From assembly GCF_003633775.1 (NCBI RefSeq), contig NZ_RBIN01000005.1, positions 124,001 to 188,000 of the forward strand: a DNA stretch of 64,000 nt, written 5' to 3'. Below the pieces are notes generated by a model that was not told where the DNA came from, did not search any database, and saw only the letters and a program-made list of their open reading frames with translations. Within the stretch, counting starts at the first letter, position 1. Each line of letters begins with the position of its first letter. The DNA comes from Kushneria sinocarnis. Lineage in GTDB: Bacteria > Pseudomonadota > Gammaproteobacteria > Pseudomonadales > Halomonadaceae. Made by a program: the position numbers and the translations under genes. This document shows positions 1 through 8,644 of this stretch, one piece after another.

Positions 1-307
1 CCGACATCCCCAGCGACAGGCCGAGATAGCGCATGGTCAGGCCGAAGGTCAGCCCGCCGATGCCCCACAGCACCCCGAACAGATAGGTCCACAGCAGGGT
101 CACGGGGTCGGCTTCGAGGATGATGGCGGTGAAGTCCGGAATCGTCAGCCAGGCCGCCAGCAGCGGCACCAGCAGCCACGAGGCCAGGCCGCCGATCAGC
201 CAGTAGCTCTCCCACGACCAGCGCCGCACCTCCTTGAAGGGGATATAGAAGCTGCCCGCGGCAAAGCCGCCGATGAAGTGATAGATCACACCCAGCACGA
301 TCAACAT
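1..307 (-). CDS. rhaT: L-rhamnose/H+ symporter RhaT (5' part; gene runs off the left edge)
   Basis: The first 102 codons are visible. The protein would import L-rhamnose across the inner membrane with a proton. The N-terminus (MLIVLGVIYHFIGG, then YIPFKEVRRWSWESYW and later GLTMRYLGLSLG) matches the RhaT family closely, and at least three membrane segments can be seen. It is the last visible gene of a leftward operon with rhamnose lactonase, mutarotase and rhamnonate dehydratase, which supports the substrate. The start is the ATG 40 bases after the lactonase stop. The C-terminal part lies outside the window, so intactness cannot be judged. Confidence 0.85.
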   Translation of the reverse strand, partial: MLIVLGVIYHFIGGFAAGSFYIPFKEVRRWSWESYWLIGGLASWLLVPLLAAWLTIPDFTAIILEADPVTLLWTYLFGVLWGIGGLTFGLTMRYLGLSLGMS

Positions 308-347
308 GACGCAGACTCCCGCCGCTCGAATGAATGACGCCGGCGTG

Positions 348-1244
348 TCATGCCGACAGCCGGTAGTAGCGTCGCGCGTTGCCGGCGAACAGCGCACGCT
401 GCTCGTCGAGGCTCGCGCCCGCCACGATCTGCTGCCACGCCGCCATCAGCGTGGCGTAATCGCTGAACAGGCCGTCGATGGGGAAGTTCGAACCGAACAG
501 GCAGCGCTCGCTGCCGAAGGCATCGAGCGCCTCCAGGATCTGCGGTCGCAGACTCTCCACTGTCCAGCGATGATCCAGCATCGCAAGGCCACTCAGCTTG
601 ATCGCCACATTGGGACACGCCGCCAGCCGGCGCAGGCCATCACGCCATGCCCGCCAGCCGGCCAGGGTTCGATCCACCCACATCCCGGCATGATTGAGCA
701 GCAGGGTTGTGTCGGGCTGCGCCCGGGCCAGCTCGGCCGCCTCGCGCATCTGGTCGGGATAGAGCTGCAGCTCGAAGGACAGCCCGTATTCGGCGAGCAG
801 CGCAAACCCCCGGCGCCAGGCCGGCTCACGCATGTAGTGGCGGCCGACATAGTCGTAGGCCGGATCGGCGTGCACATTGAGAATCTGGCGCACCCCGCGA
901 ATCCGCGCCGAGGCCGCCAGCTGGGCTTCGAGCTGCGCACGGGCATCCGGCGCGGCGAGATCGACAGCTACCATCAGCGCCAGCGGCAGGTCATCAGCGT
1001 CAGCCTCCGCCTCCAGCCACTGCGTCTCCGCCAGTGCGTCGGTGGCATTGGCTTCGATGTTGATCGCACCGGCCAGCTCGAGCCCGGTACAGTCGGCGGC
1101 CTCGCGTTTCAGATCGGCCAGCCGGTGATCCCCCGCCAGGCCGCGGGCATCGCCCAGCATGCCCGCGCGCGGCGGCTGCTCGAAGTGCGGATAGAGGCCG
1201 GTGGCCAGCGACCAGAGATGCACATGGGCGTCAATCAGTTCCAT
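348..1244 (-). CDS. Amidohydrolase-family sugar lactonase, probably L-rhamnono-1,4-lactonase
   Basis: 298 aa amidohydrolase-2 family protein. The N-terminal metal motif DAHVHLW (about residues 4-10) and the late GSNFPID motif, with its aspartate, are present as in L-fuconolactonase and related sugar lactonases. Family knowledge plus neighbours (mutarotase, rhamnonate dehydratase, RhaT) point to hydrolysis of L-rhamnono-lactone to L-rhamnonate. The ATG chosen overlaps the end of rhaM by 14 bases, suggesting coupled translation; a longer upstream reading would run through rhaM. A fuconolactonase role is the main alternative. The L-rhamnose 1-dehydrogenase expected for this route is not in the window. 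Confidence 0.8.
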   Translation of the reverse strand: MELIDAHVHLWSLATGLYPHFEQPPRAGMLGDARGLAGDHRLADLKREAADCTGLELAGAINIEANATDALAETQWLEAEADADDLPLALMVAVDLAAPDARAQLEAQLAASARIRGVRQILNVHADPAYDYVGRHYMREPAWRRGFALLAEYGLSFELQLYPDQMREAAELARAQPDTTLLLNHAGMWVDRTLAGWRAWRDGLRRLAACPNVAIKLSGLAMLDHRWTVESLRPQILEALDAFGSERCLFGSNFPIDGLFSDYATLMAAWQQIVAGASLDEQRALFAGNARRYYRLSA

Positions 1245-1584
1245 GAGTCCCTCCCGTGCCGGTGGGATGGTCGGCCAGGCTGAACATCGGCACCAGCTCG
1301 ACCTCGACCGGCGCACTGTCATTCCGGGTGACCATCAGATCGGCCATCATGCTCCACCAGCGCTGCATTACCGGCAGCTCGGGCAGGCGTTCGAGAGCGT
1401 GCTCATCCCGGTGGGTCATGACCGCGAACAGCGCCAGGCTCTCCTCGTCGAGAAAGATGCGATAGTCCTCGACCCCGGCATCACGCAGGGCCGCAACCAG
1501 CTCCGGCCAGATGGCATCGTGACGCCGGCGATACTCCTCGGCACAGCCGGGATACAGGGTCATGCGAAAGGCTCGGGTCGGCAT
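1231..1584 (-). CDS. rhaM: L-rhamnose mutarotase
   Basis: 117 aa, about the usual length of RhaM (104 aa) with a short C-terminal tail. It interconverts alpha and beta anomers of L-rhamnose in the cytoplasm. The family signature YRRRHDAIWPEL is present with Tyr18 and His22 at the positions that act in E. coli RhaM, and the RWWSMMADLM segment follows. It lies between rhamnonate dehydratase (40 bases upstream) and the lactonase, which it overlaps. A longer in-frame start exists but would extend into the upstream gene; the ATG at 1584 gives the family N-terminus. Confidence 0.92.
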   Translation of the reverse strand: MPTRAFRMTLYPGCAEEYRRRHDAIWPELVAALRDAGVEDYRIFLDEESLALFAVMTHRDEHALERLPELPVMQRWWSMMADLMVTRNDSAPVEVELVPMFSLADHPTGTGGTHGTD

Positions 1585-1624
1585 GAGGGCGCCTCCGGGG
1601 TCGTGGGGCCGCGATCCGGGTCGA

Positions 1625-2809
1625 TCAGTGGGTAAAGGGCCGTGCCAGCTCGCAGTCGGGGTTGAGACGCACCCCGAAGCCGGGCCGGTCGAGCTGGGAG
1701 ACGGACATCCGGCCGTTTTCCGGCACCGGCTCATCCAGCAGCAGCGGGCTGAACATCGGCACCACCCGATCGGCCTTGGGCGCCATCATCAGAAATTCCG
1801 AGAACGGGCTGTTGTGGCGCGTGACCACGAAGTGGTAGCTGTAGACCGACGAGCCGTGCGGGATGACATACCGGCCGTGGGCATCGGCCAGCGCCGAGAT
1901 CTTGAGCAGCTCGGTAATGCCGCCGCACCAGCCCACATCCGGCTGGATCACGTCGCAGCACTCCATTTCCAGCAGCATGCGAAAGCCCCAGCGGGTGGCC
2001 TCGTGCTCACCGGTGTTGACCCACATCCCGGTGGGCACGTTGCGCCGCAGCTCGGCATAGCCCCAGTAGTCGTCCGGCGGCAGGGCCTCCTCGATCCACT
2101 TGAGATCGAACTCGCGGGCGCGCTGCGCAAGCCGGGTGGCGTAACTGACATCCAGACTCATCCAGCAGTCCCACATCAGCCAGAAGTCGCTGCCCACGGC
2201 CTCGCGCATCTTCGCCAGATGCGCCAGATTGCGCTCCATGCCGTCGTCGCCCTCGGCGGGGCCGTGAACCAGCGGCATCTTGCCACCGAGAAAGCCCATG
2301 TCCCTGGCCAGGTCGGGGCGCGCGCCGGTGGCATAGAAGCTCAGCTCATCGCGCACCGGCCCGCCGAGCAGCTGGTGCACCGGCTCGTCGCGCAGCTTGC
2401 CGAGCAGATCCCACATCGCCAGATCGACCCCGGAGATGACGTTGAGCACGATGCCCTTGCGCCCGTAGAAGAGCGTGGCATTGAACATCTGGTCCCACAG
2501 CTTCTCGACATCGCTGGCGCGGGTGCCCTCGATGAAGCGGGCGAGATGGTTCTCCACGATCCAGGCCCCGAGCTCACCGGCGGTCGTGACGCCAAAACCG
2601 ACGGTACCGTCAGTGGCCTCGACCTCGACCACCAGGGTCCCCAGCACGTTGAGCCCGAAGTTGCGCCGGTGCGGGCGATACTCGGGATACTTGCCCATCG
2701 GCGTGGCGATCTGACCATCGATCCAGTGATCCTCGCCCTGGTCGTGATAGTCGGCGCCGCCGCCGCGCACGGTATAGGCCCGCACTTCACGAATGGTTGG
2801 CATGCTCAT
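1625..2809 (-). CDS. rhmD: L-rhamnonate dehydratase
   Basis: 394 aa, enolase superfamily, cytoplasmic and Mg-dependent. It dehydrates L-rhamnonate to 2-keto-3-deoxy-L-rhamnonate. The N-terminal [12 protein letters not shown] loop carries the His of the RhmD family; the metal and acid residues fall in [20 protein letters not shown] and [11 protein letters not shown], and the catalytic His is in [11 protein letters not shown]. An AAGGAG seven bases before ATG 2809 fixes the start. The upstream gene is a broken MFS gene, matching the rhmD-rhmT order of E. coli. This gene defines the operon as the non-phosphorylative rhamnose pathway. Confidence 0.94.
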   Translation of the reverse strand: MSMPTIREVRAYTVRGGGADYHDQGEDHWIDGQIATPMGKYPEYRPHRRNFGLNVLGTLVVEVEATDGTVGFGVTTAGELGAWIVENHLARFIEGTRASDVEKLWDQMFNATLFYGRKGIVLNVISGVDLAMWDLLGKLRDEPVHQLLGGPVRDELSFYATGARPDLARDMGFLGGKMPLVHGPAEGDDGMERNLAHLAKMREAVGSDFWLMWDCWMSLDVSYATRLAQRAREFDLKWIEEALPPDDYWGYAELRRNVPTGMWVNTGEHEATRWGFRMLLEMECCDVIQPDVGWCGGITELLKISALADAHGRYVIPHGSSVYSYHFVVTRHNSPFSEFLMMAPKADRVVPMFSPLLLDEPVPENGRMSVSQLDRPGFGVRLNPDCELARPFTH

Positions 2810-2839
2810 GAGGCTACTCCTTGCAGGAATCGGCAGAAA

Positions 2840-3034
2840 TCAGGAACGTACCGGCGCCGGTGACCGGTCCGTCGCGCCGGTGGCTCGCGGGTCGGTGCCG
2901 CCGCCGCTCAGGCCGAGCCGGCCGAGGCTCAGCAGCAGGAACGGCATCAGTCGTCGGATCAGTCGACCGATCAACGCTCCGCTGACTTCCGATTCACTCT
3001 CTCGGGCGATACCCGGACCGTTTTGGCTGGCCAT
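2840..3034 (-). pseudogene. Stub of an MFS transporter (RhmT-like), internally deleted
   Basis: A 64-codon frame starts with a typical N-terminus of the anion:cation symporter MFS family: about 35 residues ending GRLIRRLMPFLLL. In full-length relatives this runs directly into the first membrane helix (usual continuation close to LYVVAYLDR). Here it breaks into a non-membrane tail (SLGRLGLSGGGTDPRATG) and stops. The tail could be the original C-terminus joined by an in-frame deletion, or unrelated sequence. In E. coli the gene beside rhmD encodes the MFS protein RhmT, so this is probably the wreck of the rhamnonate transporter. It could also be an unrelated small peptide. Confidence 0.6.
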
Positions 3035-3167
3035 GATCACGACGCTCCCGCGATGAGCCGGTCAGGCGATGCCTGTGACCCTGCTTCAGTCATTTCAGAG
3101 GCTTGGCTGACAATGCGCTCAGGATGGGGAGCCAGGTTCGCGGCAGACCAATCAAATATTCGGGCTT

Positions 3168-3190
3168 TCTGATACCTTTTTGTTATCGGA
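3168..3190. promoter_or_regulatory. Candidate LysR operator/promoter between the rhamnose operon and its regulator
   Basis: Imperfect dyad TCTGATA-N9-TATCGGA (one mismatch) in an AT-rich patch between the leftward rhamnose operon and the rightward LysR gene. Spacing and shape suit a LysR-type T-N11-A box. Inferred only. Confidence 0.35.
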
Positions 3191-3247
3191 TAAAAAAGCC
3201 ACCGTGAGTCAGTGGTCTACAGGCATCCTTCGAGTGGGAGGCGCGTC

Positions 3248-4257
3248 ATGGAACGACCAAAGGATAAGAGCAGTGAACTGCCGCAGCGGCGTGACGAGCA
3301 GGCCCGGGAGCGACTGCACCAGCTGATTACCCGGCTGCGCTACAAGCATCTGCGGCTGCTGCTGACACTGGCCGAGTGCGGCAATCTGCACCGCACCGCC
3401 GAGCGCATGGCGATGTCCCAGCCGGCAGCGACGCGCATGCTGGCGGAGATCGAAAACGCCTTCGACTGCCGATTGTTCGAACGCCACCCCCGGGGGTAGC
3501 GCCCACCCCGCTGGGCGAGGAGGTGCTGATCTTCGCGCGCAGCGCGCTGACGCGGCTGGATCGCTGCGCCGAACTGGTGGAGCGCTCCCGGCTGGGCGGT
3601 CAGGGCACGCTCGCCATCGGCGCGATCATGGGCGCGGCACCTGATCTGGTGGCGCAGGCCATCATCGATCTCAAGCGACAGCAGCCGCTGCTGCAGATTC
3701 GGCTGATGGGCGAGACCAGTGATCAGCTGATGGAGTGGCTGGAGCACTCCCGGATCGATCTGGCGGTGGCGCGCTTCGCCTCGCCACTGCAGCACAACCG
3801 CTTCGAATTCGAGGCACTGGGCAACGAAACCCTGCTGACGGTGGTGCGACGCGATCATCCGCTGATCGATACCATGGCGGCCCAGGACCCGCCCGAGCTG
3901 AGCGAGCTGCTGGAGCAGTGGCCGTGGATCATGCAGCCGATCGCAAGCCCCGCCCGGCAGACACTGGAGCACGAATTCGAACGGCTCGGCCTGTGTTCAC
4001 CGCGCGATACCATCGAGTGCGACTCCATCTTTGCCGCACTGCAGCTCGTTCAGCGCAGCGATGCGGTACTGGCCATGGCAGAAAGCGTGGTCCGCGACCA
4101 TCTGCAGAGCGATCTGATCCGGGCGCTGCCGATCCGCATCGGCACGACGCTGGCCCCCTACGGTCTGCTGACCCGCCGCGGCGAACCCATTAGTGCGGCC
4201 GCACTGGCCTTCCGCGAGCAGCTGCGCCAGCGCGCGCAGGCACTGCCACCGCTGTAG
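3248..4257 (+). pseudogene. LysR-family regulator (GbpR-like), frameshifted
   Basis: The helix-turn-helix half (RYKHLRLLLTLAECGNLH, then MSQPAATRMLAEIE) reads from ATG 3248, preceded by GGGAGG. It stops after LFERHPRG at 3497-3499. The effector-binding half continues without loss in the next frame (VAPTPLGEEVLIFARSAL onward) to 4257. One extra G in the CCCCCGGGGG tract at about 3488-3497 would restore a normal ~336 aa protein. It faces the rhamnose operon and would be expected to regulate it. Either a true frameshift mutation or a homopolymer sequencing error; the downstream half shows no further damage, which favours a recent event or an error. Confidence 0.8.
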
Positions 4258-4427
4258 GCAGTGGTTTCGAAACGCCCGACCATGCCGACATGACCCTCTT
4301 CACTCGAACTTAAGGGAATGTCCATATCGGCAAAGTAAGTACTTAAGACCCAACCAAGAATGGCGGTGAGCACCGTATCAGCAGGAAACACAGCACTCAC
4401 CACCATCACCAACACCAACACCAACAA

Positions 4428-5945
4428 ATGGGTCTCGTCATGCCTGATTACATGCGCCAGTGGTTCCCGCATACCATCGCCCGCCCCACCCCCGCTCCGA
4501 TTACTCACGGCCATGCCAGTCCACCGTCCGCTTCGACACTTCACCAGCCCACCCCTGCGCCAGCCGGCCGCGGGGATGACCGCATTCATTCGGTCGTGGT
4601 GATCGGTGGTGGGCCCGCCGGCACCGCACTGCTGACCGCCGCCACCAAACGCAATCGGCTGCCCGAACTGGCCCGTTCGGGTCTGGTCGTGGTAGAGCGC
4701 GACGACGCCATTGGCGGCGGCCGGCTGGGCAACTACGCCATCACCTCCGACAGTACGGCGGCCACCTTTCTCAGCGCCGTCAGGGACAACGTGCACCCCG
4801 AGCTGGCGGCACTGATGGAGCATCCCAGCGGCCGGCAGATCGCGCGTTACAGCGATGCACTCGGCGTGCCGCTGGCCGAGACCGGCCCCTTCCTGCGCGA
4901 AACCGGCCGGCAGCTGCATCGGCTGGTGGAAACCCACGGCGGCAGCGTGCTGACCGGCCATGAAGCGGTCTCGGCCCGGCAACAGACGGATGGCCTGTGG
5001 CACGTCCGCCTGCGCTGCCGGGCGGATGGTAGCGAGCGTACGCTGCTCAGCCGCAGTGTGGTCATCGCTACCGGCGGTCATCAGCCACCACAGCGGCTGG
5101 CCGAGGAGCGCTTTGCCGGTGTCTCGCTCATGGAGCGGGTCAGCGATCGCCTGATCCAGTCCGACGAGGTGGTGGAACTCGGCGGCGTCGAGCGGCTGCG
5201 GCAACGCCTGTCGCACTGCCGCGCCCCCCGGATTGCCATTCTGGGCGGTTCCACCAGTGCCCTGAGCACCGCCGCCCTGCTGCTCAAGGCCTCGCCCTCG
5301 CTGCCGCTGGGCGCCAATGCCATTACCCTGCTCCATCGCCGCCCGCTGCGCCCCTTCTACCCCTCCGCCGAGGCGGCGCATGCCGAAGGCTTTACCGATT
5401 TCGGCAGCGAGGACATCTGTCCGGTCAGCGGCTTCGTCTACCGTCTCGCCGGCCTGAGACTGGAATCACGCGAACTGCTGCTGCGCATGCTGAGCCTCGA
5501 CGGGCGAGCGCCCGACCCGCGCCTGCGCCTGCATCGGATGAACGACCGGCATGACCCGGCAGCGCTTGAACTCCTGGATCAGGCCGATGTGGTAATTGCC
5601 GCGCTCGGTTACCGACCGCACGCCCTGCCGCTGTTCGACGCCTCGAACAATCCGCTGGCACTGGCCGCGCAGGGCCCCGGCCGCCCGGCCATGGTCGATC
5701 GACAGTGCCGGGTCATGGCGACCGATGGTCAGCCGATCCGCAATCTCTACGGTATCGGCCTGGCCGCCGGCTTCGTGCCCAGCGGCGAACTGGGCGGCGA
5801 ACCCAGCTTTGCCGGTCAGGCCAACGGTCTCTGGCTGTGGCAGAACGACGTGGGCATGCTCATCGTGGAGAGCGTCCTCCAGGCTACCGCCAGCGCCAAT
5901 GAGAGCGCGTCATGCACACAGGGACACGCCACCGGCATGAAATGA
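4428..5945 (+). CDS. FAD/NAD(P)-dependent oxidoreductase of unknown substrate
   Basis: 505 aa. After a Pro/Thr/His-rich N-terminal ~50 residues comes a dinucleotide-binding motif VVVIGGGPAGTALL (about 56-69), then VVVERDDAIGGGRLG, a second motif RIAILGGSTSALSTAALLL (about 265-283) and a C-terminal NLYGIGLAAGF segment typical of two-domain flavoproteins. The architecture resembles SidA/IucD-type N-monooxygenases and related nucleotide-disulfide oxidoreductases, but I cannot assign a substrate. It stands alone, upstream of the surface-sugar genes. The start is uncertain: no good ribosome site precedes 4428, and ATG 4440 or 4452 are alternatives. The bases just upstream are a CACCAACACCAAC low-complexity run. 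Confidence 0.7.
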   Translation: MGLVMPDYMRQWFPHTIARPTPAPITHGHASPPSASTLHQPTPAPAGRGDDRIHSVVVIGGGPAGTALLTAATKRNRLPELARSGLVVVERDDAIGGGRLGNYAITSDSTAATFLSAVRDNVHPELAALMEHPSGRQIARYSDALGVPLAETGPFLRETGRQLHRLVETHGGSVLTGHEAVSARQQTDGLWHVRLRCRADGSERTLLSRSVVIATGGHQPPQRLAEERFAGVSLMERVSDRLIQSDEVVELGGVERLRQRLSHCRAPRIAILGGSTSALSTAALLLKASPSLPLGANAITLLHRRPLRPFYPSAEAAHAEGFTDFGSEDICPVSGFVYRLAGLRLESRELLLRMLSLDGRAPDPRLRLHRMNDRHDPAALELLDQADVVIAALGYRPHALPLFDASNNPLALAAQGPGRPAMVDRQCRVMATDGQPIRNLYGIGLAAGFVPSGELGGEPSFAGQANGLWLWQNDVGMLIVESVLQATASANESASCTQGHATGMK

Positions 5946-6020
5946 CCCGTCCGGCATCTGACGTTTCGGGTCGGCGGCAAGGCGCCACCGACCCGGCGGG
6001 CTCCGACCCTGCATTCAAAT

Positions 6021-6110
6021 ATTAATCCCGTTTAAAATAAACATTAGCAACCGAACATTAATTCAAAAAAAGCGCTGCATTTTATTAATCCAGTTTAAAT
6101 ATATAAACAT
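6021..6110. repeat. AT-rich direct repeat upstream of a glycosyltransferase gene
   Basis: Two copies of an approximately 25 bp unit lie at 6021-6045 (ATTAATCCCGTTTAAAATAA...) and 6084-6110 (ATTAATCCAGTTTAAATATA...), each followed by AAACAT. They sit in a strongly AT-rich block between the flavoprotein gene and the GT2 gene, in otherwise GC-rich DNA. Suggests an upstream regulator site or an xenogeneic-silencer target. Confidence 0.5.
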
Positions 6111-6156
6111 CCATTAACATAAATGCACGTCCCGGCACAGCGGGAAACCTGAAGAC

Positions 6157-6169
6157 ACCAATAATGGCG
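6157..6169 (+). promoter_or_regulatory. 13-base element ACCAATAATGGCG shared with the paralogous GT2 gene
   Basis: ACCAATAATGGCG occurs 41 bases before the start of the GT2 gene at 6198 and again 40 bases before the GT2 gene at 12282. AATAAT could act as a -10 box; a protein-binding site is the alternative. Confidence 0.4.
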
Positions 6170-6197
6170 CTTACCACAGAACAAGGGGACGGGGCAC

Positions 6198-7274
6198 ATG
6201 AGCACGCCTTCAGGGGAAAATACGCCCTGGCTGACCGTCGGCATTGCGGCCTATAACAGTGCTGCCTATATTCGCCGGGCGATCAATTCGGTCGTCCGAC
6301 AGACGGATAGCCGGGTCGAGGTCATCATTGTCAATGACGGTTCCAGGGACAACACCCTGGCACGCATTCATGACCTGCTGGCCAGTTACAATGAACCGAC
6401 CCGTCAGCGCATTACCCTGATTGATCAGGACAATGCGGGCGTTGCCGCGGTTCGCAACATCGCCATCGACCGGTCCCGTGCCCCCTATATCACTTTCCTC
6501 GACGGCGACGACTACTGGCTGGATCACTACTACGACAGCGTGCTGTCACTGATCGGAGATCCGGCACAGGCCGAGTTTGACCTGCTGGAATATAACGTGC
6601 TGGAAGACCGGCGCCTGCTCGAACCGGACCAGAAGGCAGGCAGATTCGTCAGGTTCAACCCGCTGGGCAACTACCGGGGCGAGCTCTCTACGGAGCATCT
6701 CAAGAGCATCTTTACCGCCTCCAAGTGGTATGTCTGGACCCGAATCTATCGGAAATCACTGTTTGACGGCCTGCGCTTCCCCCGGGAACTGCACTACGAG
6801 GACATGATGCTGGTGCCGCAGCTCTACCTGCGTGCCCGCACCATCATTGCGACCGAAGACCCGCTGATTGCCTACCGGATCAATCTTGGCGGCCAGGTCT
6901 GCAATCCGGCGCAGCGTGATATCGATGATGTCTCCAGGATCATCGACATTCACCTGAATATCGCGCGGAAAAGTTCCGGCCATGCCCGTGACCTGATGGT
7001 GTTGCTGGCCTGTCAGAGCGCGCTCTATTTCAAGATCATGACCAATATCAGACTGGGCTATATCGGCTCTCTCGGCCCCATAAGAAGACGTCTTGCCACC
7101 ATCCAGCCCATGCTGGCCAGCAGGATCAAGCTGCCGATGAAGACTCGTTTGCTGTTCATGTCGCCGCTGGCATCGAATCTCTATACCTGGCTGAAGACAC
7201 GCCCCCAGGCCCTGAAAAAGCTCGGAAAACTGCCTGAACCGGGAAAAACCACTGCCGCCCGGCAGCATATCTGA
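6198..7274 (+). CDS. Family 2 glycosyltransferase
   Basis: 358 aa cytoplasmic or membrane-associated GT-A enzyme that would add a sugar from a nucleotide donor to a growing surface glycan. The GT2 start WLTVGIAAYNSAAYI (11-25), VIIVNDGSRDNT (42-53) and the metal-binding LDGDDYW (101-107) are all present. The C-terminal half carries a WVWTRIYRKSLF segment seen in capsular GT2 enzymes. No membrane helix is evident. GGGGACGGGGC precedes the ATG. It is strongly similar along its length to the protein at 12282-13412. A hairpin terminator follows. Acceptor and donor are unknown. Confidence 0.85.
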   Translation: MSTPSGENTPWLTVGIAAYNSAAYIRRAINSVVRQTDSRVEVIIVNDGSRDNTLARIHDLLASYNEPTRQRITLIDQDNAGVAAVRNIAIDRSRAPYITFLDGDDYWLDHYYDSVLSLIGDPAQAEFDLLEYNVLEDRRLLEPDQKAGRFVRFNPLGNYRGELSTEHLKSIFTASKWYVWTRIYRKSLFDGLRFPRELHYEDMMLVPQLYLRARTIIATEDPLIAYRINLGGQVCNPAQRDIDDVSRIIDIHLNIARKSSGHARDLMVLLACQSALYFKIMTNIRLGYIGSLGPIRRRLATIQPMLASRIKLPMKTRLLFMSPLASNLYTWLKTRPQALKKLGKLPEPGKTTAARQHI

Positions 7275-7311
7275 CTGCTCAAGCGACTGATCAAACGTCC
7301 TCGCCCGCATC

Positions 7312-7341
7312 GCTCATCCACTTCGTGGATGAGCTTTTTTG
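7312..7341 (+). terminator. Rho-independent terminator after the GT2 gene
   Basis: Perfect 10 bp stem GCTCATCCAC / GTGGATGAGC with a TTC loop, followed by six T. A textbook intrinsic terminator 38 bases after the stop codon. Confidence 0.92.
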
Positions 7342-7567
7342 TTACATGATCTCAAAATAAAAGAATTAATTCATGCACCATCACTCTTTTGACATGCTCC
7401 GAGGAGTGAACTGTCATCAAAACAAAATCGCTCCAGGAGTTAGTTAATACTTTATTACAGAACATTATAAACCAGCATCAATGCAACCATTACAGCACAA
7501 TAAATCGTTACCCTTTTCGTTAGATTCAGCCCCAGGACCTCCTTGAAAAAAAACATGAGGTGTCGTG

Positions 7568-8644
7568 GTGAAAACGATCATTGTGACAGGAGGTGCGGGA
7601 TTCATCGGGTCCGCACTGGTGCGCCATCTTGTCAGGAACACGGCCAACCGGGTCGTGAACATCGACAGGCTGACCTATGCCGGCAACCTCGAATCGCTGC
7701 GCAGTATCGCCGGCAGCAGTCGCCATCATTTCGAGCAGCAGGACATTCGTGACCGGGCTGCAATGGCAACCATTTTCGAAAAATACCGTCCTGATGCCAT
7801 CATGCATCTGGCGGCCGAGTCTCATGTCGATCGCTCCATCGACAACTCGGCAGAATTCATGACAACCAACATCATGGGCACCCATACCCTGCTTGAGGTG
7901 GCACGCCAGTACTGGCAGAAGCTGTCCGGTGAAAGGCGATCGGCGTTCCGCTTCCACCATATATCGACCGATGAAGTCTATGGCGATCTGGGAGATACCC
8001 CGGGCGGCTTTCAGGAAACCACGCCCTATGCGCCCAGCTCACCCTATGCCGCCAGCAAGGCCGGATCGGATCATCTGGTACGGGCATGGCATCGCACCTA
8101 CGGCCTGCCGGTGGTACTGACCAACTGCTCCAACAATTACGGCCCCTGTCATTTTCCCGAGAAGCTGATCCCGCTGACCATTCTCAACGCGCTCGAGGGC
8201 AAGCTGCTCCCGGTCTATGGCCAGGGCAACCAGATCCGTGACTGGCTGTTCGTCGAGGATCATGCCCGCGCACTGATGCAGGTCGTGGAAAAGGGTCGGG
8301 TGGGAGAGACCTACAACATCGGCGGTAACAACGAAAAAAGAAACATCGAGGTCGTACACGGCATCTGCGACATCCTGGAAGACATTGCGCCGATTCGGCC
8401 GGCCGGTGTCGAGCGGTTCCGGGAGCTGATCACCCATGTCAATGACCGACCCGGTCACGACACCCGCTACGCCATTGATGCCCGCAAGATTCGCCGGGAA
8501 CTGGGCTGGACGCCGCAGGAGACCTTCGAAAGCGGGCTGCTGAAGACAGTGCAGTGGTACATCGCCAATGGGCAGTGGTGTCAATCGGCACAGAGCGGCA
8601 AATACAACCGTGAACGACTGGGTCTGATAGAGGAGCATTCATGA
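7568..8644 (+). CDS. rfbB: dTDP-glucose 4,6-dehydratase
   Basis: 358 aa NAD-dependent short-chain (extended) dehydratase. It converts dTDP-glucose to dTDP-4-keto-6-deoxyglucose, the branch point to rhamnose and amino-deoxysugars. The cofactor motif [25 protein letters not shown], the catalytic STDEVYG and SPYAASK (Tyr and Lys) are all present, and the length matches RfbB. There is no ATG: two adjacent GTG codons at 7565 and 7568 follow GAGG, and 7568 gives the better spacing and the usual MKTIIVTGG start. Overlaps rfbA by four bases. No rfbC or rfbD follows, so the route leads to an aminosugar rather than rhamnose. Confidence 0.93.
   Translation: MKTIIVTGGAGFIGSALVRHLVRNTANRVVNIDRLTYAGNLESLRSIAGSSRHHFEQQDIRDRAAMATIFEKYRPDAIMHLAAESHVDRSIDNSAEFMTTNIMGTHTLLEVARQYWQKLSGERRSAFRFHHISTDEVYGDLGDTPGGFQETTPYAPSSPYAASKAGSDHLVRAWHRTYGLPVVLTNCSNNYGPCHFPEKLIPLTILNALEGKLLPVYGQGNQIRDWLFVEDHARALMQVVEKGRVGETYNIGGNNEKRNIEVVHGICDILEDIAPIRPAGVERFRELITHVNDRPGHDTRYAIDARKIRRELGWTPQETFESGLLKTVQWYIANGQWCQSAQSGKYNRERLGLIEEHS

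Noticed and set aside
4375-4430. CACCAACACCAAC run as a CRISPR-like or satellite array
   Set aside because: Only a short low-complexity stretch without spacers or repeat periodicity beyond a few units.
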